Assembly (NCBI GenBank): GCA_046541575.1
Contig: JBKHDA010000064.1
Coordinates: 1 to 11,223, forward strand
Source: Halanaerobium sp046541575
Lineage (GTDB): Bacteria; Bacillota; Halanaerobiia; Halanaerobiales; Halanaerobiaceae
Direction of reading: 5' to 3'
DNA length: 11,223 bases
Shown here: one piece after another, positions 6,783 to 11,223 of the stretch
Layout: each line of letters opens with the position of its first letter
How positions within the stretch are numbered: position 1 is the stretch's first letter
Translations under genes and position numbers: made by a program
The notes under the pieces: generated by a model
What the model was told of the DNA's origin: nothing
The model's database searches: none
Seen by the model: only the letters and a program-made list of their open reading frames with translations

Positions 6783-7910
6783 TTGTTTAACATAAAGAAA
6801 GAAATATTTTTTGAATGTCTAATTATAATTTTAATTATTTTAACTTCTACTGCAGCAGTTTCTGCTAATAATCCGGAGGTTGAAATTGGAAATATTACTA
6901 GAATAAAGGGGCAGAGAGTAAATCAGTTGATTGGTTATGGTGTAGTGGTTGGTTTAAATGGTAGTGGAGATTCTAACCGCAGCCAGGCTACCCTTCAGAG
7001 TGTAGCTAATATGCTTCAAAATTTTGGTGTTAATGTTACAGATGATCAAATTGCCAGTCAAAATGTTGCTGCGGTGATGGTAACTGCAGAATTACCTCCT
7101 GTTGTTCATAATGGAGATGAGCTGGATATTACTGTTAGTTCAATCGGTGATTCTGACAGTCTGCAGGGGGGAACTCTTTTATTAACTCCACTTCAGGCTC
7201 CAAATGGAGAAGTTTATGCTTCAGCTCAGGGATCTTTATCTGTTGGGGGATTTAGTGCAGGTGATGAGAGAGATTCTGAAGTACAGAACCACCCAACTGT
7301 TGGTAAAGTGCCTGATGGGGCACTGGTAGAAAAGGAAATTAATTCTTCTATAGATGAAGATAACTTAACCTATATACTGGCTAATCCCAACTTTAAAACA
7401 GCCAGTGAGATAGCCAGAAAAATCAATAATAATTTTGGGGATAATACTGCGGAAGCTGTTGATGATTCTACAGTAAATATTTCTCGCCCGAATGATTTTA
7501 ATAGAGGAATGGTAGATTTTATTGCCGAGGTTAATAGTTTAGAAGTTACCCCATCAGTTGAGGCCAGAGTAGTAATTGATGAGAGAACGGGAACAGTGGT
7601 CTTTAATCATAATGTTCATATTTCTACTGTTGCAGTTGCTCATGGTAATTTATCTGTTCAAATTTCTACAGACGAAGAAGTTTCTCAACCTGAGCCTTTC
7701 AGTGAGGGTGAGACAACAACAACTGAAGATGTGGAAATTGAAGTCGATGAGGGCCAGGAGAGCAATATGCTGATTGTCAGTCAGGAAAATACTATTGAAG
7801 ATTTAGTGACTGCTTTAAATGCAATTGGTGCAACACCAAGGGATATTATTTCTATTATCCAGAAGATAGATGCTGCCGGAGCACTGCACGGTGAATTAGA
7901 GATTGAGTAA
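6783..7910 (+). CDS. flgI: Flagellar P-ring protein FlgI
   Basis: Forms the peptidoglycan-associated P ring around the distal rod. 375 aa, normal for the family. TTG start with AAGGG (6773-6777) five bases upstream, leading into a Sec signal peptide with cleavage near A28 (AAVSA then NNPEVEIG). A cysteine at residue 12 is inside the hydrophobic core and does not form a lipobox. Conserved blocks run through the whole length: IKGQRVNQLIGYGVVVGLNG (about 39-58), NVAAVMVTAELPP, GTLLLTPLQAPNGEVYA, SVEARVVIDERTGTVV, and near the C-terminus LVTALNAIGATPRDIISIIQ. The mature protein has no cysteine, so the disulfide of E. coli FlgI is absent. It follows flgH after 60 AT-rich bases holding two TTAACTT repeats. 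Confidence 0.95.
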   Translation: MFNIKKEIFFECLIIILIILTSTAAVSANNPEVEIGNITRIKGQRVNQLIGYGVVVGLNGSGDSNRSQATLQSVANMLQNFGVNVTDDQIASQNVAAVMVTAELPPVVHNGDELDITVSSIGDSDSLQGGTLLLTPLQAPNGEVYASAQGSLSVGGFSAGDERDSEVQNHPTVGKVPDGALVEKEINSSIDEDNLTYILANPNFKTASEIARKINNNFGDNTAEAVDDSTVNISRPNDFNRGMVDFIAEVNSLEVTPSVEARVVIDERTGTVVFNHNVHISTVAVAHGNLSVQISTDEEVSQPEPFSEGETTTTEDVEIEVDEGQESNMLIVSQENTIEDLVTALNAIGATPRDIISIIQKIDAAGALHGELEIE

Positions 7911-7956
7911 TTAATTTCCAGCAGTAAAAATTATTAAATAAGAAGGAGCAGAGATA

Positions 7957-8280
7957 GTGGAATTAAATAATAATTATCATCAGCTTGCAGAATATCAATT
8001 AAATAATCAGCAGGAAATAGAAAAACAGAAGAACTTAGATTCTTCAGCCAAAGATGAAGCAGAGCTGGAAGAAGTTGCTCAGGAATTCAGTTCTATTTTT
8101 ATAGAAAAAATGTTTGGCTCAATGAAAAAAACTCTTCCAGAAGATAAGATGATCGATGGCGGCTATGCAGAAGAAGTATTTTCTGATATGTTATATAAAG
8201 AATACAGTCAGATGGCCGGGAAACAGGGAATGCTGGCTGAACTCAATCAGGCTTTAGTTAAACAGCTTAAAAATCTTTAA
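7957..8280 (+). CDS. flgJ: FlgJ-like rod-binding protein, muramidase domain absent
   Basis: 107 aa, matching only the N-terminal rod-binding domain of enteric FlgJ (about 313 aa). The family core is at about residues 36-88: EVAQEFSSIFIEKMFGSMKK, then the DGGYAEEVFSDMLYKEYS block. Such proteins cap or scaffold rod assembly. The C-terminal peptidoglycan hydrolase domain is missing, and no hydrolase gene is nearby, so wall opening for the rod must depend on an enzyme encoded elsewhere. GTG start with AAGGAG (7943-7948) eight bases upstream. It has no signal peptide. This is the last flagellar gene of the cluster; I see no clear intrinsic terminator after it before the next promoter at 8307. Confidence 0.88.
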   Translation: MELNNNYHQLAEYQLNNQQEIEKQKNLDSSAKDEAELEEVAQEFSSIFIEKMFGSMKKTLPEDKMIDGGYAEEVFSDMLYKEYSQMAGKQGMLAELNQALVKQLKNL

Positions 8281-8306
8281 GAGATAGATTGTTTTAGTTT
8301 ACTATT

Positions 8307-8335
8307 TTGACAATTTATTCTGACTGGTGTATAAT
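8307..8335 (+). promoter_or_regulatory. Consensus sigma-A promoter of trpP
   Basis: TTGACA (8307-8312), a 17-base spacer, and TATAAT (8330-8335) match the housekeeping consensus exactly in both boxes and spacing. The transcript should start near 8341-8343, giving a 5' leader of about 77 bases before trpP. Such a strong promoter suggests that control is exerted after initiation, in the leader. Confidence 0.88.
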
Positions 8336-8349
8336 ATTAATAATTAGAA

Positions 8350-8369
8350 AAGCTAATAGAGATTAGCTT
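8350..8369 (+). promoter_or_regulatory. 5' stem-loop of the trpP leader
   Basis: AAGCTAAT (8350-8357) pairs perfectly with ATTAGCTT (8362-8369) around an AGAG loop. It lies within about ten bases of the predicted transcript start and is not followed by a T-run, so it is not a terminator. The B. subtilis trp operon leader also starts with a stem-loop that contacts TRAP; similarity of role here is inference. Confidence 0.55.
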
Positions 8370-8375
8370 AAAAAT

Positions 8376-8443
8376 TAGTTGAGATGAGTAAAAACAAAAA
8401 AAGGAGAGATGAGTTGAGATGAGAATTAGTACAAAAGATTTAG
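8376..8443 (+). promoter_or_regulatory. TRAP (MtrB)-type triplet-repeat binding region over the trpP start
   Basis: NAG triplets recur at the 2-3 base spacing that TRAP requires: TAG 8376, GAG 8381, GAG 8386, then after a 15-base A-rich gap GAG 8406, GAG 8411, GAG 8416, GAG 8421, TAG 8427, and further on AAG 8435 and TAG 8441. The second block covers the region between the Shine-Dalgarno (AAGGAG 8401-8406) and the ATG (8419), including the G of the start codon. Less regular TAG/AAG triplets occur upstream (8345-8366). In B. subtilis, tryptophan-loaded TRAP represses trpP translation by binding such a site over its ribosome site. The triplets are direct observation; TRAP control is inference from the gene and that precedent. 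Confidence 0.7.
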
Positions 8444-8952
8444 CGCAGGCGGCTTTGTTGGTGGCGATCGGATTTATTTTACATGCATTTTTTCCTCCGA
8501 TTGTTATGGGGATGAAACCTGATTTTGCTCTGGCGATGATGTTTATTTTATTAATCATTAAACAGGATTTTAAATTAGGTTTCTTAGTAGCAGTATCAAC
8601 AGGTATTTTTACTGCTCTAACTACCGGTTTCCCGGGGGGACAGGTGGCAAATATGGTAGACAAACTGGTTACATTTATGATAGTCTATCCACTGATTCCA
8701 ATTATAGTTAAACTGCCATCAAGAAAATTATCTACAGGTATTATAACGGCTTTTGGTACACTTTTAAGTGGAGGAGTTTTTCTCGGTACAGCTGCTCTTT
8801 TAGTTGGTTTACCCGGTCCATTTACTGTTCTTTTTTCTTCAGTAGTAATCCCGGCAGCAGTTGTTAATACCATTACAGCAGTTATAGTTTTTAGTGTAGT
8901 TGATTTTGCAATGGATGTAGAAGTTGAAGGTGCTGATAACAAGGCTGTATAG
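8419..8952 (+). CDS. trpP: Tryptophan transporter TrpP (YhaG family)
   Basis: Predicted tryptophan uptake protein of the inner membrane, 177 aa, close to the length of B. subtilis TrpP. It is highly hydrophobic, with about five to six membrane segments (near residues 8-28, 36-48, 53-70, 83-98, 107-130 and 138-163). Family motifs are visible: HAFFPPIVMGMKPD (22-35), TALTTGFPGGQ (65-75) with N78 and D81-K82, LSGGVFLGTAALLVGLPG (116-133) and VVIPAAVVNTI (142-152). ATG start at 8419 with AAGGAG 12 bases upstream, a rather long spacing that leaves room for the triplet repeats. It is a single-gene unit with its own promoter and terminator, and no trp biosynthesis genes are nearby. Substrate is inferred from family and from the TRAP-like leader. 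Confidence 0.9.
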   Translation: MRISTKDLAQAALLVAIGFILHAFFPPIVMGMKPDFALAMMFILLIIKQDFKLGFLVAVSTGIFTALTTGFPGGQVANMVDKLVTFMIVYPLIPIIVKLPSRKLSTGIITAFGTLLSGGVFLGTAALLVGLPGPFTVLFSSVVIPAAVVNTITAVIVFSVVDFAMDVEVEGADNKAV

Positions 8953-8974
8953 GTAAATTGAGCTCTTATTAACT

Positions 8975-9006
8975 TAACCTCTCATTTAATGGGAGGTTAT
9001 TTTTTT
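8975..9006 (+). terminator. Rho-independent terminator of trpP
   Basis: A 10-bp stem (8975-8984 with 8990-8999, one T-G wobble) closes a five-base loop and is followed by seven T (9000-9006). It begins 22 bases after the trpP stop and isolates trpP from the marR-type unit. Confidence 0.9.
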
Positions 9007-9087
9007 GGATTAAAGTAAATTGTAAAAATATCTATTCATAATACTGTTTTACTATACAATCTATAAAACTAATTATTTTACAAAAAA

Positions 9088-9103
9088 AGTTGCATGCTCA
9101 ACT
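9088..9103 (+). promoter_or_regulatory. Operator-like palindrome 1 (MarR-type), over the -35
   Basis: AGTTGCATGCTCAACT has the form AGTTG-N6-CAACT, the size typical of a MarR dimer site. It covers the proposed -35 TTGCAT (9090-9095). A second copy in opposite orientation starts 43 bases downstream. Binding by the adjacent MarR-type protein is inferred. Confidence 0.68.
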
Positions 9104-9118
9104 AAATTCTGTTATAAT
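9090..9118 (+). promoter_or_regulatory. Predicted sigma-A promoter of the marR-exporter operon
   Basis: TTGCAT (9090-9095, weak -35) and TATAAT (9113-9118, perfect -10) are 17 bases apart. The transcript would start near 9125. The -35 is inside operator 1 and the start lies just upstream of operator 2, so bound repressor would block both polymerase binding and early elongation. Confidence 0.65.
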
Positions 9119-9130
9119 TTTTATAGAAGT

Positions 9131-9146
9131 AGTTGAGAGTGCAACT
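9131..9146 (+). promoter_or_regulatory. Operator-like palindrome 2 (MarR-type), downstream of the -10
   Basis: AGTTGAGAGTGCAACT is again AGTTG-N6-CAACT. Its reverse complement matches palindrome 1 at 14 of 16 positions. It lies between the predicted transcript start and the ribosome site GAGGTGG (9156-9162). The 43-base centre spacing is near four DNA turns, placing both sites on the same helix face. Confidence 0.68.
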
Positions 9147-9166
9147 AAATTAGAAGAGGTGGAATT

Positions 9167-9601
9167 ATGAGGGTTGATGCTCCAGTTGGTAAGTGGATTA
9201 CTAAATTATACAAACATCATGATCAATTTGTGGATAATTTGCTGGCAGATTATAATTTAAATCATAGTGAGGGAAATCTTCTTGTCTATTTATATAAAGA
9301 TGGAGATGGTATCAGCCAGAATAAGTTAAAGGAAAATTTAGCAGTAGATAAAGCTACTGTATCAAGAGCTATTTATTCTTTAATTGATAAAAATTATTTA
9401 AAAAAAAGAAACTCTCCAGAAGATGGCCGAGTAAATTTGATTTATTTAACTCAAAAAGCCGAGTCAGTAAAAGAAGAAATAAATGATATTTATCAGCAGT
9501 GGTTTCAGATATTTATCAATAAAATTGGAGAAAATGAGGCAAAAAGAGTACTCAATAATTTAGAAGAGATGTATAAAATAATTAAGAGCAGAAATGATTA
9601 A
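9167..9601 (+). CDS. MarR-family transcriptional regulator
   Basis: 144-aa winged helix-turn-helix repressor, usual length for MarR proteins. Helices at the two ends (about 5-28 and 97-140) form the dimer interface. The DNA-binding core is about 32-95: a second helix around ISQNKLKENLA, the recognition helix DKATVSRAIYSLIDKNYL (61-78), and the wing with the hallmark D86-G-R88 leading to YLT (93-95). There is no cysteine, so it is not a thiol-based OhrR-type sensor; a small-molecule ligand is more likely, identity unknown. ATG start with GAGGTGG (9156-9162). It is preceded by its own promoter with two operator-like palindromes, pointing to autorepression, and followed 47 bases later by an exporter gene that it probably controls. 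Confidence 0.92.
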   Translation: MRVDAPVGKWITKLYKHHDQFVDNLLADYNLNHSEGNLLVYLYKDGDGISQNKLKENLAVDKATVSRAIYSLIDKNYLKKRNSPEDGRVNLIYLTQKAESVKEEINDIYQQWFQIFINKIGENEAKRVLNNLEEMYKIIKSRND

Positions 9602-9614
9602 TATCGATATTAAT
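9597..9614 (+). repeat. 18-bp perfect palindrome between marR-type gene and exporter
   Basis: ATTAATATCGATATTAAT is self-complementary over its full length and overlaps the stop codon (9599-9601) of the regulator. It is followed by a T/C-rich stretch (9615-9630). It differs from the AGTTG-N6-CAACT operators. It could be a binding site for another protein or a weak attenuating hairpin that lowers exporter expression; nothing here decides. Confidence 0.6.
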
Positions 9615-9648
9615 ATTTATTTCTTTTCTTAAAACAGGAGGCACAGTA

Positions 9649-11223
9649 ATGAGAAAAATACTAAAACATAATAAATTAATTGTAATAATAATATCTTTAA
9701 TAACATTGTTTTTTCTTTTTCAGTTACCAAAAATAGAAATAAATAATAATATTGAAGTATTTTTACCTGATGATCATCCCACTAAAATGAGCAATAATCA
9801 GTTAGATGATATATTTGGAGAAAGTGACAGTATAGTAACTTCAGTAAAATTTAAAGAAGGTGAGATATTTAGTCCTTCTAATTTAAAAGTATTATCTGAA
9901 TTAAGTTCAGAATTGGAAAATGTTTCAAACATTGATGAAGTTACTTCCTTAACGAATGTTGATTATATTGAAGGTAGTTCTGAAGGAATGGTTGTTGAAG
10001 AACCTATGGAAGAATTACCTCAAAATATTGAAGAAAGCAGAAGAATAAAAAATAAATTAATGAACTGGGATTTTTATGAAAATAATTTGTATTCAAATGA
10101 TTTTAAATCAACACAGGTTTTAATCAGTTTGAATGAAGGTTTAAATAATCAAGAAAAAGAAGAAGCCTATTATAAAATTAAAGAAATAACCGAAAGTTAT
10201 AAAAATAATAATATGGAAACTTATACTGCAGGAGCTACAGCTGTTAATGTTTTAATGGGCAACAGTATGCTTGAGGATATAAAGTATTTAATTCCTTTTA
10301 TCATAGGTGTTTTGATTTTAATACTCTATCTATTTTTTAAAAGAAGTCTGGCTGTTGTCTTAATTTTAATGACGGTTTTGGTCAGCAGTATCTGGTCAAT
10401 TGGTTTGATGGCATATCTTGGTATTAATTTAACCCTTGTTTCGACAGTTATCCCGGTACTTTTAATCGCAGTAGGAAGTGCTTATGGTATTCATATTTTA
10501 AGTCATTATTATGATTATATTAATGAATTTCAGGGTGAAATTTCAGTTTCTGAACAGCGAGAGCTGGTTGCTAAAACAGTAGAAAAAATGGGTAAAGCTG
10601 TATTTTTAGCTGCTTTAACAACAGTAGCTGGTTTTGGTTCTTTGGCTTCTAGTGAAATTGTACCAATAAAAAGCTTTGGTATTTTTACAGCGATTGGAAT
10701 AGCGGCTGCTTTTATAGTTGCTCTGTTTTTAATCCCTTCTTTACTAATTATATTTGCTAACTTAAAAGATAATTTTAAACAAAAAAATACTGAAACTCCA
10801 GAGTTTAAATTAGTTTTAGAAAAAATGCATAATTTCTATTCAAAAAGAAAAATAACAATTATTATTATTGCTGTTCTAATTTTAAGTGGTTCTCTGCTGG
10901 GCTTTGAAAATATCATTGTAGATACTCCACTAATTGAAATGTTCAAAGAAGATACAGAGATTAGACAGGCGGATGATTTTATTAATGATAATTTTGCCGG
11001 TACTAATACAATGAGAGTTATGGTAGAGGGAAAAGAGATGGGAGATTTAAACCATCCTGATATTTTAACAAAGATGGATAGCCTGCAGAAACATTTAACT
11101 GCAAATTTTGATGAAGTGGGCAAAGCTTCTTCAATAACAGATTATATTAAAAGAATGAATCAGGTAATGAATTATCCAGAAGAAGAAATTAGTGAAGATT
11201 CCTCTGAAGATTCCTCTGAAGAT
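9649..11223 (+). CDS. RND/MMPL-family exporter, partial (3' end beyond window)
   Basis: The reading frame is open for 525 codons from ATG 9649 to the window end. AGGAGG (9636-9641) is seven bases upstream. Layout: membrane helix about 8-25; extracytoplasmic loop about 26-205; a bundle of helices about 208-372 containing the MMPL/RND signature VGSAYGIHIL (275-284) and TTVAGFGSLASSEIVPIKSFG (324-344); a seventh helix about 398-417; and the start of the second outer loop. This half-and-repeat plan fits the single-chain exporter group (COG1033-like) of roughly 700-1000 aa. Substrate is unknown; the MarR-type neighbour suggests an inducible toxic compound or lipid-like molecule. No frameshift was seen. 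A 12-bp tandem repeat encoding Glu-Asp-Ser-Ser lies at the cut end. Confidence 0.88.
   Translation, partial: MRKILKHNKLIVIIISLITLFFLFQLPKIEINNNIEVFLPDDHPTKMSNNQLDDIFGESDSIVTSVKFKEGEIFSPSNLKVLSELSSELENVSNIDEVTSLTNVDYIEGSSEGMVVEEPMEELPQNIEESRRIKNKLMNWDFYENNLYSNDFKSTQVLISLNEGLNNQEKEEAYYKIKEITESYKNNNMETYTAGATAVNVLMGNSMLEDIKYLIPFIIGVLILILYLFFKRSLAVVLILMTVLVSSIWSIGLMAYLGINLTLVSTVIPVLLIAVGSAYGIHILSHYYDYINEFQGEISVSEQRELVAKTVEKMGKAVFLAALTTVAGFGSLASSEIVPIKSFGIFTAIGIAAAFIVALFLIPSLLIIFANLKDNFKQKNTETPEFKLVLEKMHNFYSKRKITIIIIAVLILSGSLLGFENIIVDTPLIEMFKEDTEIRQADDFINDNFAGTNTMRVMVEGKEMGDLNHPDILTKMDSLQKHLTANFDEVGKASSITDYIKRMNQVMNYPEEEISEDSSEDSSED
11194..11223 (+). repeat. In-frame 12-bp tandem repeat in the exporter gene
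   Basis: GAAGATTCCTCT occurs twice exactly (11194-11205, 11206-11217) and then half again (GAAGAT, 11218-11223) before the window ends, so the true copy number is unknown. It encodes Glu-Asp-Ser-Ser units in the second predicted outer loop. Exact identity at the DNA level suggests recent slippage. Confidence 0.85.

Noticed and set aside
7576..7773. Plus-strand 65-codon frame inside flgI
   Set aside because: Out-of-frame overlap with a well-conserved part of FlgI; no independent support.
8272..8300. Possible terminator after flgJ (AATCT pairing with AGATT, then some T)
   Set aside because: Stem of five mostly A-T pairs with a broken T-run; too weak to call.
8384..8422. Twelve-codon leader ORF (MSKNKKRRDELR) overlapping the trpP start as ATGA
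   Set aside because: No ribosome site and no Trp codon; the ATGAG motifs are better explained by the triplet repeat. Could be revisited if conserved in relatives.
8685..8942. Minus-strand frame opposite trpP
   Set aside because: Reverse shadow of a membrane-protein gene with clear TrpP motifs on the plus strand.
9019..9060. ATTGTA and TACAAT inverted pair upstream of the marR-type promoter
   Set aside because: Six-base arms 30 bases apart in AT-rich DNA; symmetry does not extend.
10836..11123. Minus-strand 95-codon frame opposite the exporter
   Set aside because: Shadow of the continuous plus-strand RND/MMPL frame; no ribosome site or recognisable domain.
1..11223. CRISPR arrays, tRNA or rRNA genes, insertion sequences, phage or defence genes
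   Set aside because: Looked for spaced repeats, RNA-gene signatures, transposase motifs and terminal inverted repeats; none seen.

Overview
The window looks like a chromosomal piece of a low-GC, fermentative, diderm Firmicute of the Halanaerobiales type (Halanaerobium or a close relative). This is inferred from three things. The coding is AT-rich and Asp/Glu-rich. The Shine-Dalgarno sites are strong and Bacillus-like, with frequent GTG and TTG starts. A Firmicute-style sigma-28/FapA/PilZ gene set sits beside genes for the outer-membrane L ring (flgH) and the P ring (flgI), which monoderm Firmicutes lack. All genes are on the + strand and no gene-free stretch exceeds about 215 bases.

Region 1 (33-8280) is the distal part of a flagellar/motility operon. 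It encodes a YcgR-type PilZ c-di-GMP receptor, a small unrecognised membrane protein with an acidic tail, the flagellar sigma factor FliA, a FapA (DUF342) beta-solenoid protein, the rod proteins FlgF and FlgG, the P-ring chaperone FlgA, the L-ring protein FlgH, the P-ring protein FlgI, and a one-domain FlgJ-like rod-binding protein. Most gaps are 0-60 bases. The exception is the 121-base gap before the proposed flgG start, which can fold into stem-loops, one of which buries the flgG Shine-Dalgarno. Together these genes supply the switch to late flagellar transcription, c-di-GMP control, and the part of the basal body that crosses peptidoglycan and the outer membrane.

Region 2 (about 8307-9006) is an independent unit for the tryptophan transporter TrpP. 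It has a consensus sigma-A promoter, a 5' stem-loop, a run of GAG/UAG triplets at 2-3 base spacing over the ribosome binding site and start codon, the gene, and a strong intrinsic terminator. The triplet run looks like a target of the Bacillus tryptophan-sensing protein TRAP (MtrB). This is the most informative regulatory signal in the window.

Region 3 (about 9088-11223) is a MarR-type repressor gene followed by an RND/MMPL-type exporter gene that runs off the end of the window. Two inverted copies of a 16-bp operator-like palindrome flank the promoter -10 element, 43 bp apart, suggesting autorepression of a repressor-exporter operon. An 18-bp perfect palindrome lies between the two genes, and an in-frame 12-bp tandem repeat is cut by the window edge.

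I did not find an unprecedented multi-gene system. The best candidates for new biology are the TRAP-like trpP leader, the FlgH that lacks a lipobox cysteine, and the structured flgF-flgG leader.
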